From Helicocarpus griseus UAMH5409 (Eukaryota > Ascomycota > Eurotiomycetes > Onygenales > Ajellomycetaceae): a DNA stretch of 64,000 nucleotides. How positions within the stretch are numbered: the first letter of the stretch is position 1; each line of letters opens with the position of its first letter. Both the position numbers and the translations under genes were made by a program. Below the pieces are notes generated by a model. That model was not told the DNA's origin and ran no database searches. It was given only the letters and a program-made list of their open reading frames with translations. This document shows, piece after piece, positions 34,860 to 48,612 of this stretch. Location of the stretch: NCBI GenBank assembly GCA_002573585.1, contig PDNB01000086.1, forward strand, positions 1 to 64,000, in the 5' to 3' direction.

Positions 34860-36522
34860 GATGGCGACTTAGTTCACGAAACGCGCAAAGGCGTGTGCGC
34901 GTCTCTCTAGGGTGGGTAAAGGGCTGGAAGATCCGAGAATCTTTCAGCGATAAGGAAGAGGATCGAGTTAAGGATCACTGAGGCAGTGATTGGGCGTGGA
35001 AAGGGGTGGTGTTGAAGGGTGGAAAAGCGGCCTCGTGGAGTGAAGACACAGAGGGGAAAATTGGATTGGATCTTTTGAAAGGATAAATTTTAGTGATGAC
35101 GCTAAGGGAAAAGTCAGCCTCAGTGCGTCAAGCGGCAGAGAACCGAAAAAGAAAAACCACCACCACCACCACATCTCCCAACAACAACATCTCCAACAAT
35201 TCCGCCACTTTCGGGCTGGCTATCCAGCAGGCATTTCCCTGTTTGTCGTCGACTCTTTATTGTCTGTTTTAGTTGGAAGATATGATAACTCCCAGTCATC
35301 CGCGCCCAGAGTCGACGGATTACTTACGACTAACCAAAAGCATTCTGCAATTTTGACACGATTACCCCAAATCTGGATACAATTCTGTTCCGATGTCTAT
35401 AACCATGCTACGTGCTGGCTAACATCCCCCGCAGAATCCCTACCCCTTTGGAACCATTTCAAATTCTGGATTGCCCTCTTATTATTCCAACGTTCCCAAA
35501 CCCCCGCGTGGTAGGACAGTGAGCCTTGCGCGCGGATTGATGAAGTCATCAATCCTCTGGCCCCGCCAGCATGAGAACCAAGAATGGATTGAAACGAAAA
35601 TACATATCTATATCTCGTCCAACGTCTATAATACTGGCACCCACTTTAGCCCGCCGTTTTAGCTCAAGAGCCCTGCTTTGATGCACATGGACTGTACCGC
35701 GCAATGGATTTTTTGAAGGGAATTATACATGGTTTTCTTTTGAGACGTTGAGAAAGGCATGTCCTGTCTTCCTGGGGTATTCAATTGTGCTCTTGCTGCG
35801 CCGTCAATCCTGTGTCGCAGCCAATGGATTGGACAGATGAGGCGCTACTATGCAGGAAATACCAGGTTCTTTGACATCCGTGTGGCTATTCTCAACATTG
35901 TCGGTTTAGCAAGTATATTGGAGATATCGCTGTTCGATATGCTTTGCTAGCGACTCAAATAGAAGCAAGAATTGATGCGCCGATCTTATCTTGTATGGGA
36001 GGGTATTGCCAGGAAGGAGACGCGACTTGATGAGCAACGTTTAAGAATTTTCCGAGGAATCTGTGGGGCAACCTTTTGCCTGGTTGACTTCTCAATTTCG
36101 TTTCGTTTATTGTCTTATAAATACCCGCTCTTAAAGGGCAATTAGGTATACTCGTAGCTAGACAGACCAAAAGCCATACGGAAAAAACGATAGAAAAAAT
36201 TTTATATATGCGTGGATATTGCACACTATCTACTTTAAGCCCGTATCTAGTATCTAGTAACAAGCACCACGCATCTACCTATCCCTCCAGAAACATTCAA
36301 CGTGACCTCCCAGTGATGAACCCTAGATTTGATTGATATCCATTCGGGATGACCCAATCGGGTGGTTCAGGTCACGTGCACGTATCAATTCCTCCCGAGC
36401 TCGATGCTTGGCCAAAGAGTTATGTCCCGCATCACAGGGCCAGAGCAAATCTATATTAGAGTTGACCTCATGCTCCAAAGTACATACGCCACCAGCGGCT
36501 GACATCGGGAGTAGAAGTGAGG
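34860..36522. other. Long divergent intergenic region
   Basis: About 1.7 kb between eIF4B (minus) and the next plus-strand gene. A CAA/CAC-rich run at about 35157-35200 and GC-poor sequence follow. No recognised gene. A GTCACGTGCACG element (about 36371-36382) lies 140 bp before the next ATG and contains a CACGTG E-box. Confidence 0.45.
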
Positions 36523-37393
36523 ATGGGCGGGAAAGATGACCAGGCGAAAAACATTAGCCCTTGGACGGCCATGCCCGCTCTGAAGGTTGGGGCTTGGAGT
36601 GGTTAGTGAAACTTCTTTTGTATACCAGCACTTATATACCGCATTTTCCATTCGCATATTGAGATCCAGTCAGGAGTTGAAGGACTAGCTATCTCCTTTA
36701 TTAATGCTCTTCTCTGACCCCAAATTTCTATATGGTTCGATTCTAATTCGCACATATATAGGAGCTTCTGGCCTCATCTTCGGAGGGATAACAGGCGTCC
36801 TACGCTCACCGAACCCGGTGATTCATTCCATTGCAGCTGGTGCTCACTGGGCTGCATTTGGAACATCAACATGGTGTATGTGATGTCCAACGTTAAGTCC
36901 CCTTTTAATGGTATCTTGCCTATTAACCGGATATATCGTAGGGCTGAGGAGCAATATCCTCCGAGTACAATTCGACAACAAACCCACTAGAGGCCAGCAG
37001 GCATTTGCAAGCACCATCTCTAGCGGGTTATCCGGGGGAGCAATCTCATATTCCATCCGTAAGTTCACACTACCTGTTGTACTATGGCCAGTCTCTCTAA
37101 TGTGGCTACGTATAGATCGAAGATTTATCCCGGGTGCTGTGATTTTTGGGCTAGTAGGCTTTTTAGGACAAAAGTCATACGATGTCGTTGAAGCATGGCA
37201 GTCATCAAGAGATAAAACAGCTCCCAAGAAGCCCCTGGGCCAGCGCCTTTTGGAGTCCAAATGGATGTTGTTGAAACAGCTGTCGGACGAGGACTACATA
37301 GCTATGCTGAATGAGAAGCTACTGGTTGTCAACGCCGAGATTGCGGTTATCGATGACAAGATCGCAGCGCTGAGGCGGTTGGAATCTTCCTAG
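36523..37393 (+). CDS. Small membrane protein with glycine-rich Tim17-like segments
   Basis: Exons 36523-36601, 36762-36875, 36942-37058 and 37116-37393 give 195 residues. The protein reads MGGKDDQAKNISPWTAMPALKVGAW, followed by four hydrophobic stretches rich in small residues. These are SGASGLIFGGITGVLR, SIAAGAHWAAFGTSTWW, STISSGLSGGAISYS and IPGAVIFGLVGFLGQ. GxxxG-like packing motifs in each recall the Tim17/Tim22/Tim23 and similar mitochondrial inner-membrane families. The C-terminal 70 residues are a charged helix (KWMLLKQLSDEDYIAMLNEKLLVVNAEIAVIDDKIAALRR) likely to form a coiled coil. I infer a mitochondrial inner-membrane protein of unknown role; the family name is not certain. Introns 160, 66 and 57 bp have standard signals. 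Confidence 0.75.
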
Positions 37394-38522
37394 GATGTCC
37401 GAACAAACTACATATTACAGTCTGCCGGGTATGGCGCCGGGAATATCCTTCCCTGTTCCATTTTTCTTTCCCCGCCGTTTCTCTCCTTTTTTCTGGAAAT
37501 GCTGAGGTTGTACAGCACGGGATGCAATGTCAAGGCTCAAACGGGGATATGTACGATAATCCGGGTGGCATGTATGCAAGGTGTTGTTGAGTGTTTGATT
37601 GGATGTTTGCGGGTTTCTGTGTATGTATTATTATTAATCCAGCTCTGCAGCGAAAATAAAAAGCATGCATTTCCGGCGGATAGTATTATCATTTGCTTTT
37701 TGTTGAGGACCGATCAATCCAACATGGGCTGTTTCATGCCGGAGTGCTCGTGTTATTTAATATTGCCGCTATTTTGTTGAGAAGCCCTTGTGGTGCACTG
37801 TGCCGGAGCAATTCCCCGAGTACAGTACGATATGAGTTTAGGAAAAAAAGAACATCGGATAGAAAGGCAAGCTGGCAGCTGTTTACCATGGTTCTGCAGC
37901 GTGTTTTAATAATAAATAATTAATTAATTAATTTGAGATGCCGGCAGCCGTCTCTGGGGCTTGGCGGCAAACCGTCATCATCGACTATCACTAAAGTTAC
38001 TACAGGAGCGGGCAGAGCACAACCACGCATCCGCCTCCAACTAAGTAATCCTCCGACTGCTGCTGCAACTAATAATTATTTTATCATCCTCTCCACCTTG
38101 CTTGTTCTCGGGCCTCCTGAGACCCCCTTTAGATCTCTACTCCTGTCGCAGCCATTTCCGACAATGAACAACACACCTCTATTTGAGCTTCCTGCCATCT
38201 CTCGAGCTTGTGGTAACCACCAACACCTTTCCTTTGTTGCCGCCGTGGTCTCAGCAGGCCGCCCTCCCCCTTGCACTCCCTATCACTTATCTGCCCTCCC
38301 TCCCGTCTGAACTGCTCGAGACATGAGATTATTTATCTGTGCTGAACAGTGAACTCCATGGTGATTCCTTGTGCTGACTGTTTATTCCGTCCTCCTCCTT
38401 TTTCACTTTAGGCTCGAGGCTCCTGATCTAGTTTAACCCCTCGATGCCATGTCCATAGCTTCTGTCGAACGGACTCAAGTCTGTCGCAAGTGCGGTGCAC
38501 GCACCACTTGTGAGCCATCATC
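37394..38522. promoter_or_regulatory. Promoter and 5' leader of the bridge-like lipid transfer protein gene
   Basis: About 1.1 kb. A TAAT repeat (about 37908-37933) is followed by CT-rich sequence. Two upstream ATGs lie just before the gene: 38444 (MPCP, stop at 38456-38458) and 38449 (28 codons, running over the main start in another frame). Confidence 0.5.
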
Positions 38523-38535
38523 ATGGCCATCTTGA
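38449..38535 (+). promoter_or_regulatory. Upstream open reading frame overlapping the FMP27 start
   Basis: ATG at 38449 opens a 28-codon frame that ends at a TGA at 38533-38535, passing the main ATG (38523) in a different frame. Its ATG context (GCCATGTCC) is reasonable. If the transcript starts upstream of it, it would reduce initiation at the main start. Confidence 0.45.
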
Positions 38536-41500
38536 GCCCGACTGCGATCTTTGTAGCCCTCTTCCTCATCTACCTTGCGACGTTCATCCTATTTGCCATC
38601 ATCCGCATAGCGACCGGTGTCTCCATCCAACGTGTTGGCTACTTCTCCCTCCGCCGCATCGCATACTCTCCGCGGGAAGGGATTGAGATCAGCATCCGGC
38701 TTCTCGGACTCTCCTTTCATCGACCATCATTCGCGCAGCCTACCTGGGTCACCTTGAGATTGAAGGAACTGGCCGTGACAGTTGATCCCCGGATCCTCAG
38801 CAACAACCATGACGCCCCACAGACGCCGCGGGATGCGGACTCCGACGTCGCTTCGGAGAAGGATGATGTGTTGGGTGCAGGCTTCCAGTCGGGTTCCGGA
38901 CAACGCATGACGCAGAGCAAGTCGTGGAAGCGGTTGACGAAGGTCAAGGAATGGATTAAGCGCCTTCATAGACGGATCCAGTGGTTGGCGTTGGCGGATG
39001 TCATGGCTTCAAATACAAGTTTCAAGGTCGTGGATGCCGGGGAGGTTCAGGTTGGAGGTTTCTCAATGGCCGTCGACACCAGGAGGAAGACGATGGAAAG
39101 CGGAAGGCTATTCCGACACAAGAAAGACCCGCATGGAGACCAACGACCGGCGGAATGGATTTTTAATATCCGGAATATTTTGCTGGCGGTTGATGGCTGT
39201 GAACCTACGGAAATCCTGGACAATCTGGGCCTAAATATCCACGGTCTCCTACATAAGGACTTGGAGGGGCTGAGGGACGTTTCAATCGCTGTCAAGGCTG
39301 GGAGACTGCATGTTCCGTACGATGACCTGGTGAAGCTAGCTATCCGCGTGAAAGAAACTTTGCCGGCCTCAAAACAGGGAGCTGCTGAGCCAGCAGATAA
39401 TGGAATATCTTTCGTGGATATTGTGGAGGAACTCGACCAACCGGGCAGCCGCGAAGAATCCATCGTACAGACCGTTGCGGATTCGAGAGAATTCCTCAGT
39501 TCAATCTTGCGCGGAATACAGGAGATACAGGTTGCATTGAGCTTCTTCCGTCTATCCCAGGTCATACATAATGTCCAGGCCCAAAGACCGTTGTATCTCA
39601 ACGTAGTCACGCACGAGATTGGTATTGATTTTCACCGTATGGACCCTAACCGGCCTGCGCATCGGATGTACTTCCAAAGGGAAGACGTCGCGCATCAAGC
39701 TCTCCTTGCGGCCATATCACTATCTGTTTCCCTCGACGACAACATTGGAGAGACTGATAAGATACTGTATATCCCTATGGCTACAACCACCATCAAGACC
39801 ACTTTCCCTTCCAAGACAGTGTCCTACACAGAAAACAGGAACGCGGCCGAACGCAACACCAATGTTCTCTTTGCCAACCTTGTCGTGACATCTCCATCGA
39901 TTGACATTGAGCCGAAACACTTGTCCCAACTCCTAACGATCATGCAAAGGAGAAAACCGCATGCTCGAAGCAAAGTCCGAAATAATCACCTCCTAATATC
40001 TCATATTCTACCCCGAGCTAGCATCAAGTTATCCGTCCACGAGCCAGTTCTTCGATTTGTCCTCCCTGTTCCCGACTCTGCTCAGGAACATAATTACAAT
40101 TTACTCGTTTCATCTATATCATCTATCTCGCTTGATATCGAATCTTCACACTCTGCTGAAGAGGGAATACACTACTCTCTCTCTTCGATTTACCGGGTGG
40201 CTTCACACCAGCTTTACTACCAAACCTTTGCTGGGGCCAAGCATCGTCTATTAGCTACAGAAACTATGGAAGTCAAGGTTCACCTTAATGCTACCCCAGA
40301 AGTCTGCGTTGTTGCTTCCGGCACCTTGAACACTTTCTCCATCCATCTAGTTAGCGGGGAAGTCAGCCGTGGTGTACACCAAGTGGTCGATCAGTTTCAT
40401 TCACATATCCAACCGACGAAGTTGCCCTCATCAGTCGACTCCAACAGACCCAGCTTTTTGAGACGACTACCTCTATGGCTTCTCTCATTCCAGTTCGAGG
40501 CGTCAGGTTTTAGCGTTGAAGTGGCTGGAATTGATAATAGTATCGGGACAACTACGCGTGGTATGGTTTTACAACTTCAAGGATGGACGGCCGACTATCA
40601 ATCCCAGAAATCAGAACCCAATCGCAGGTCACTAAAACGAAGAACACCAAGCCATTCCACAAGTTCGGATGACCACGGATTCCGCTTTACCTCCTCATCT
40701 CCCTCTCGAAAGTCCCACCATGGCCCAGCTGATGCACGACGACTGGCATTTCATGTCCGTGGTCTTGAGGGTTTTGTCATGGAGTCGGCTGATTATATGG
40801 AGCCAGAATCGTTCCTGTCTGTTCCCCGCTTCGAAGTCGCTCTAAGCACGTCCAGTGATCTACAGGGACCAATATTCCATATTAATTCTGTTGTTAAATC
40901 GATACATCTCGACTGTTCCCTTTACCGATATTATGCTGTTGGAATCGCTGTCAGCGTATTACGGGATGCCTTCTTCCGTCCGAAAACCACGAAACCTACG
41001 GCCCCTGGTAATGTATTTGGTGCTAATAAGAAGCCTGGAGCTATCAATGCTCCCATGAGACCTGCATCGTCTGAACTTATTACTGTTGATGTCAAAGCAT
41101 CCTTGATTCAGGTCAAATGCACCATGCCAGCAGACCCTCCTATGATGCTACAGATATACGGATTTGCTGCTGGTCGGCACCGATGGTCTGCCCCTTTTAT
41201 GCGGTCACAGCTTGTACGGCTCCACGCCGAAGCTCCCAAGCTGAAAGGCTCGTGGGCTCGAATCGTGAGTGTGAACAACATTCGCGTGGGATTACGTGAA
41301 ACTCGACGGAAGCCAGACGGAACGGTCATCGAAGCGAAATCTGTTGATGTCTCCACCGAGTTTATTAGGCTTGCTGTACCTCATCAAATGACAATGTACC
41401 AAATATTCGATAACTTCATCAATACCGCGAAGTCCGTACAGCAACTGAATCACCGGTTCAAGACTAGGACGAATGAGTATGTCTTGGAAAAACATCCTGA

Positions 41501-44500
41501 GGGGCCAAAGCATGTGCCAAGGATATCGCTTCGCAGCAAAGCTCTACTTTTTGAGCTAGAAGATGATGCCTTTGAATGGAAAATTGGCAGTATATATCGG
41601 CTTGGACTGCAGGAGCAAAAGCAGCGTCTGGCTCGGGAGGAGGCGTTCAACATGAAAGCTAGAAGATGGGAGGAGCTTCAGCAACGGCATGTTGCCTCGT
41701 CTCGATACCGTACCCAGTCGAGCCATGCCGTCCCAACTCGCGGCACAATGCGGTCGGCAAAGAGTGAGGGGCCAGTGAGGAGCAAAAGCGCTGACGGGCG
41801 GCGACCCCGCTCTAGATCAGAATCTAGAGGCAGGCGACCAAGCCGCTGCATACGGTATAACCCTGAAGGTGTACCATCGTTTTCAGACTCTTTCAAAATA
41901 AATACCGAAGAAGCATGGTTTAAGCTACAGGAGCATAATGCCCGGAGTTGGAGAATTAGAATTGATACCTCAATGCGATTCCAAAACACTGCGATCAAAG
42001 ATATTAGGAGTATGTTTTCCGGTGCTGATGATCCTCCGGAAGACATGCCGGACGACGAAACAATTCTAAGTGTCCCGAACAGACCTGCGATTCTAGCCGT
42101 CACGATTAGCGATGTGCTTCTTGTTATTGATAAACCTTCATTTCCGATCAACGAATACCCTCACTTCCTACATAGAATAGGGAAAGACATGCCCTTGGAC
42201 ATGAAATACTCTTTACTGGCGCCCATGAACATTCAGTTGGACATGGGAGAAGCCCGCGCAAACCTGCGAGACTACCCTCTCGACCTACTACATATTCCTG
42301 CGCTACGCCCTGGCCAATCACCCCGTCTTCCAAGCTGGTCTCTACGAACTGATGTGGTAATTGCTGAGGAGTTCCGTGATTACGAATCTTCGCGCCATGT
42401 GATGGTTAATATCGTGCCGCCAAGTGAGGGAGTAGATGGTGTCGTGCACCCCGGATTCTCGATCGATGTTCGACGCACGGTATCGCCCGTCAAGACCTAC
42501 TCGGATGCTATAGTTGAGATCAATACAAGTTTGCCCACTAGCATATCTTGGGGAATGTCATATCAGCCAGTCATCCAGGACATGATGAAAATCATTGAAG
42601 GGTTCTCAAAGCCGGAGATTGACCCATCCGAGCGGGTTGGCTTCTGGGATAAGATCAGATTGAGCTTCCACTCCAGGATAAATGTTGTCTGGAAAGGGGA
42701 TGGGGATGTTCATTTCCGGTTGAAAGGTTCTCGCGACCCTTATGTTGTTACTGGATTCGGCGCAGGATTTGTTATGTGCTGGCGCAAAGATGTCCAATGG
42801 GATATACATACGAAGGATGATCCTAGGGAGTTCATGACTGTCACCAGTGGAGAATATGTTCTCGCCATTCCAGACTATAGCCACCAGGCTCGTTATTTGT
42901 ACGAGTCAACGCTTGATTCCGATACTATCTCATCAAGGACAAGCTCCAGGGATTCTGCATTGTTCAAAAAGGTCATTATGAAGCTTTCCGGGAACGTTCG
43001 GTGGCTTTGTGGCTTGGTCTTTGAACGCAATGTTGACGTGTCGCAACGGTCCTTTGAGTTCAAGCCGCACTATGATGTGGTTTTGAAGAATCCGCGGTAT
43101 ATAGATCCCGGAGAACGACAGGTACGCTACTTTTTCGAGCCCTTGTATTATGTTTCGAGATGTCTGCTAACCATGTGTAACCTACCAGGACTATGATGCT
43201 TTCCGTGGATTCCGGAGTAATCACATCCATTTGTCGCTTGCCGTTGTGGCCCCTGTAAGTCGGGTTTGGTCCGTATCGAATCGCGAACCATCAACGAGCT
43301 ACAATACGGTTCATTTGACTCCAAGGTTCTTCACGCATTTTTTCAGCTGGTGGTCGCTATTTTCCGGAGTCATGTCATTACCTGTCCGTCAGGGATCCCT
43401 TTGGCCTGGTGTGACGAAAACAAGCAAGAAGTTCGGTCGTCACTTGGCTACCGTCAAGTATAATCTGTTTCTCTCACCACTGTTTGTGGCTCATATCTAC
43501 AAGCACAAAGATGCGGAGGATTATAGTGAAGACGTGGTGTCTGCGACTGGAATCAAAGTTCGCCTTGATAGCTTTATGCTGGACCTACATCAGCGCAGAG
43601 AGCAGGTCAATATGATGGTCAAGGGACGTTCCAAGCAGACAAAGGCGAGCACAATGCGCATCAACCGCGCCCAGCTGGATTTTATCTCGGCGGATTTTAG
43701 GGCGGTATCTGTATCCATTGGTGGGACAAACCTAACAGATGTTGTCGCTGCCAACGATATATTATCCTCATTCCAACAACCGGTTCCTCCCGTTGATCTC
43801 TCTAGGTTTACAATCCCAGATCATGATCTTAATTGGGTCGATATGGATGATTTTGTTGAACTAGATTGGATCCTCCCGTCAGAGTCAAACCCGCGCACTC
43901 GAATCCTCCCACTAGCATACTCCCCTCGGTTCTCTTACTTCCGACAAACAGATCATGAGTGCGGCGTTGACGAAACCGGATATAGTCCTTTTGGAGATGA
44001 GCCGTCCCATTATTGTGTGATGTCGCAAGACAATGATCCGCGCCGTGTACAAATGGAATTGATCAAGGAGCGTCTTGATACCCTTGACACGCAGATCGCT
44101 GCCCATAATAAGATGACCGCAGAACAGGAACTTCGGGTTGTTCGGGATAGTGAAGCTGCTGAGGGCTTGAAGAGTCAATTCGAATTGTTCGTTAGACAGG
44201 GCGAATCCCTGCAGAGACGGCGAAAGTTCTTACATGCTGGGTTACGCCGACTTGAGAAACAACTGGCGGGCGATACGGAGTCTAACGGTCTGGGAAGCGA
44301 AGGTAGTCATAGCGGTCCGGCTTCTGAGGCAGGCCAATCGCCCATTTCCGAGCCAGACAGCGAGGACTCCGACATTGATGGCCTCTATGCTTCGCCATTC
44401 GACGAGTTTATTAGTGATTTTGATAACCGCTTCATCATCCATAACATTCAGTTGAAGTGGAACAACTCTCTGCGAAACATTATTCTTCGCTACATTCACA

Positions 44501-47500
44501 AGGTCAGCCAGAGACGAGGCTTTGTGTATTACATGTCTCAACGGGCCGTAAAGTTTATCCTGGATATCGTAGAGGAGCAGGGGAAATCGAAATTGCGACC
44601 TAGGGACTCGGGCAAGACACCATCCAAATCAGAGTCGCAACCAGAAACCGAAGAACAGAACAATGACGATGAAGCATCTGTTGAAGACCGTATCGAGCAG
44701 CTCCTTAACGATGCCAAACGCTTTGTTAATGCTGATGATTCCGCTCCCAAGGAAGAGAAACGCCAGTCTTCAGTGGTTGAAGGCGGTGATAATATTGCTC
44801 CGGAGTTTACGCCGCAGAACAGCTACCATCTCCGCCTCATCGCGCCTCAGATTCAATTGCAGAGTGAGAAGAACAAGAAGGCTGTTGCTCTCGTTACGGC
44901 CAAGGGTATGCAGTTGAAGGTCGTGTCGATCATGGATAAACGTCGGGTATCTGATGACGTTTCCGGCTTGGTGCAACGTCGATTCACTTTGGATATGGAT
45001 AGTGCTCAATTCTTTGTCACTTCGCAAAAAAGCCTGTTCAAACATCTCCATCTTTATTCCGGTAATAGATACGGAAACGCGCCGGGTTCTGCGTGGCCGC
45101 CTTGGGTTTCTCTTGAGTGCATGTTTGATTTCGATCTGGATCCGTCTGGTTTTTCGAGAATCATTCAGAAAACCTCTGCCAGTCTTCGCTATGACAAGTA
45201 CAATACTCTGAGATTGAAGTATAACGAAAAAATCGCAAGTGGTGAAGAGGATGAGAGCAAGATACGCCAACCAGCCAGCAACGAGAACCGAATGGATCAG
45301 ATCTTGGTTGAATTCTCACACGTACGGGCGATTTGCGATTCGGCCCAGTACTATTCCATGTATATTATCGTGCTCGATCTGCTGCTATACAGCGAGCCGT
45401 TTGAAAAGGTCCGAAGCGAGAAGCTCGAGAAGATCATGCTCGCGTCGGATTTCAGTGATTTGCGCGGTGCTCCTCAGATGGTTAGCCGATTGCAGCGGAG
45501 GATACGACAACTTGAGGAAATCAAGAACCATTTCCAAGTACAAGCCAAGTATCTTGATTCTCAAGGTTGGCAGGACCGGATAGCGCTAGAGAGAGATTTG
45601 ACTCATTGCGAAGATGAGCTCTTCTTCATCATGAAAGCCATCACGACGTCCCAGCGGAAGAGTGAAGAACGGAATATGGCGCAGTCCAGTGGGCTTCTGC
45701 ACTGGGCTTTGTCGGCGTCCGAGATTGTGTGGCATCTCATGACAAACCCTAAAGAGCCTCTGGTGGAATTTCAATTGCGGAATGCGACTTATGCACGAAC
45801 TGACAATATCGATGGGTCAAACCGCAATACGATAGAAATTCAGCGGATAACTGGTCTCAATCTCCTCCCTAGTGCTCTTTATCCGCAAATGATTGTCCCT
45901 TACATTGATGAGCATCGGAGAATGCCGCAACATGAGAACGACAATATGCTCAAGGTCGATTGGTTTATGCTCGAAGCCATCGCCGGAATTCCCGTCCTCA
46001 ACCATTTCGAAGTGACCTTGTTCCCCTTGAAGGTTCAGCTGGAGCGGGAGCTTGGAAAGAGGCTTTTCGAATACATCTTCCCTGGCATGGGCTCAAATGC
46101 GTTTGAAAATGGGGCCTTTTCACCCTTCATGATAAAGCATATGCAACCCCAAGAGGACGAAGGTTCGGATAGCGAAGATGAAGATAATACCGAACCGGGC
46201 ACTCCTGCAGCCAGCAGTCGAAGTGGGTCTGCGGATGAGTCTCAGTCATCCTCTTCAAACCCTGGAGCTATAGAGTTGCGTCTGAAACCTACTCTCTCGT
46301 TACCAGACTATCGTCGATCGGTCTCACCATCGCATCGTTATGCGAAAGGCCTCGCGATGACGCCCATCCATAGAGAAAAGCCTACCAGACAGCTAACCGC
46401 GCACGTTCGACCACGCTCGACATCTCGTCCCTCGACAAGCCGCATACCGAAGAAGGTATCCGCAGATAGTCTCCGTCCAGTGACCAGGCAACCATCCGAC
46501 AAATCGCTAGCTAGTCACCAAACAAACCCGACGGAAGAGAAGCACAAGAAGTTCACTTTACCGAGGTCCTCGACAAGATCCAGTGGTACTAAGGGCGATA
46601 AGGCGTCGGATGATCTATCGCAAATGATGTCTCGCGCTTCCAATTATATGACTCTGGCTCATGTCAAAATAAACGATGTGGTGCTTTGCTTGAGTTACAA
46701 GGGCAAAGGGGAACGTAATATCGAGGACGTGCATAACTTCGTCTTCAGGCTCCCTGTGCTTGAATATCGGAACAAGACCTGGTCAAATCTAGATCTCGCT
46801 CTCCGGCTCAAGAAAGACGTCATTAAAGCACTCATCTCGCACACGCCAGCAATCCTGGGGAATAAATTCTCGCATCATCGCCCAACAAAGCAGCAACAGA
46901 AGAGGCTGCGCGAACTTGCATCATCGTCTCAGGTTCTTAGCGTAACCGATAGCGCCCTAAATACGCACACTGCGCCTTCTTCAGAGGGGGGAAGCATCAT
47001 TAGCCATAGCTCCACTAGCGAGAGATCGGAATCTCCGCCTCGTCGTTCCTTTACCTCTACCGCATCGCCCCTCGCCCGATCAAACTCGGTGGCATCTAGT
47101 GCTCGCTCCGCGATGGAGCCACGTGTCATGTCAGACTCACGGTCTGCGAAGAGCTATAATACAGATGGCCGTGATGACGTATGTTTGCCATCACTCCTAT
47201 AATTTGCTATTGTTACTAACCATGTCATTCATTGATTAGGGGCATCACCTATTCCGAGATACAGTTTCGTGGCATCGGACGAGCGGCAATCGTTCCGTCC
47301 GCCACGAAGATGAGGAAGGGGACGATGACCACCGCGCCCCAGATGAAGGGTGAGCTGAACTCCTCCATGCGTGCGAGTCTGCTTTTGCTACCTCTCTTGA
47401 AACTTTCTCCTGCTCTTTGCTGCCCCTTCCCCTCTTTTTTTCTCTGAGTCGATGTTTCTTCGCGTGTCAGAAACAAAAAAGTTCTCAAGGAGAAACTGAT

Positions 47501-47606
47501 TATTTGGTGCGTCTGTTTTTCTTTCTTGTCTAGACGACACAAAAAAGCTACCGGGCTCCGTTTCCCGCGGAAGCTGCTGGGCTCAAGAGAATCAAAAGAG
47601 TCTTGA
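38523..47606 (+). CDS. Bridge-like lipid transfer protein (Fmp27/BLTP2/Hobbit family)
   Basis: Giant protein of the repeating beta-groove superfamily thought to carry lipids between membranes at ER contact sites. Exons 38523-43121, 43189-47178, 47240-47349 and 47534-47606 give 2923 residues, close to the family's usual 2600-3000. The first 30 residues hold one N-terminal ER membrane anchor (AIFVALFLIYLATFILFAIIRI). RVGYFSLRRIAYSP begins the conserved amino end. The most conserved block is just after intron 1: HIHLSLAVVAP, SYNTVHLTPRFFTHFFSWW, MSLPVRQGSLWPG and KFGRHLATVKYNLFLSPLFVAHIYKHKD. A coiled coil lies at about residues 1800-1880, and a long Ser/Arg/Pro-rich disordered region near the C terminus. 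The tail FPRKLLGSRESKES is recovered only by using the last two small exons. The single giant first exon (4.6 kb) is striking. Confidence 0.95.
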
Positions 47607-48195
47607 AGCGACTGAACACCATTTGCCCTCCCACCACGGCCACGGCGCCTATTCTGAGGAACCTACGGGTATAATCATATCCTACCTAACCCACCTAACC
47701 CATCTAACCCACCTGATTCTCTCATTCAACAAACATTACACCTGGCCGCCCCTCCAACGCTATCGCCTTTACCTCCCTTCTCATTAAGACAATCTCCATA
47801 CACCGTTTCTACTATCAGGCGCATCCTAGATGAGTTGCCATGCGGGAGGAAAAAGGCAAGAGGCAAGCATATTGCGTAAAGTTGGCGGTGCCCAAACCCC
47901 CCTTTGCACCAACGGTTCAACAGCACACTCTCCATACAATAACGCCCCCGCTAAACCCCGGCATATCATATTTTTGACCACTTTGCATCTTGGATGGATA
48001 TCTGGGCTTTTACATATTTTTCTTCATCTTTTCATTTCCACATTTTCATCTGTACTTTTTTGTCTACAACACTCATACACCCTGCATTATCACCGGCGCA
48101 TTTGTCGTTTTTAGCATTTTCCTCATTCCATTCCCTTTAGATCCTTTTAGCCAGCATGCTGTTTTCCCAATTTCCCACTATCGATTTTTATTATC

Positions 48196-48197
<2 letters not shown>

Positions 48198-48229
<32 letters not shown>
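48198..48229. repeat. 32-base T homopolymer
   Basis: Uninterrupted T run, the longest homopolymer in the window. A length error from sequencing is possible here. Confidence 0.9.
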
Positions 48230-48584
48230 CAAAAACACATACTGTACATCTTTTTAATTTTCCTGTATTCCATTTGCGAGATTTGACTGGGAATGACTGG
48301 GGCGAATTAGTTAAAAGACGTCTGGAGTCATGAGAGCCTTGTTGTGCTTGCGGGTTGTATGGATAGCTAATTTCCTTTCGCTTTTGATCTTTGTTTTCTT
48401 TCCTCTTCTTTATGTGGCATACTTTAGCATATCTTCCGTGTGTATGTGTTGCCAGGAGACTTTTATATATAGGTCGAAAGATATCGCTTATTTCTTCCCA
48501 CTTTTTGCTGGCCTTGTTTGTAGACTTAATTGAGTACACAAGCTATTTGTGTTGGGATATTGAATACAGGGGAAAGTGAGCTGT

Positions 48585-48612
48585 GATTGATTGATTGATT
48601 GATTGATTGATT
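48585..48612. repeat. (GATT)7 microsatellite
   Basis: Seven perfect head-to-tail copies of GATT in the region downstream of FMP27. Confidence 0.9.
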
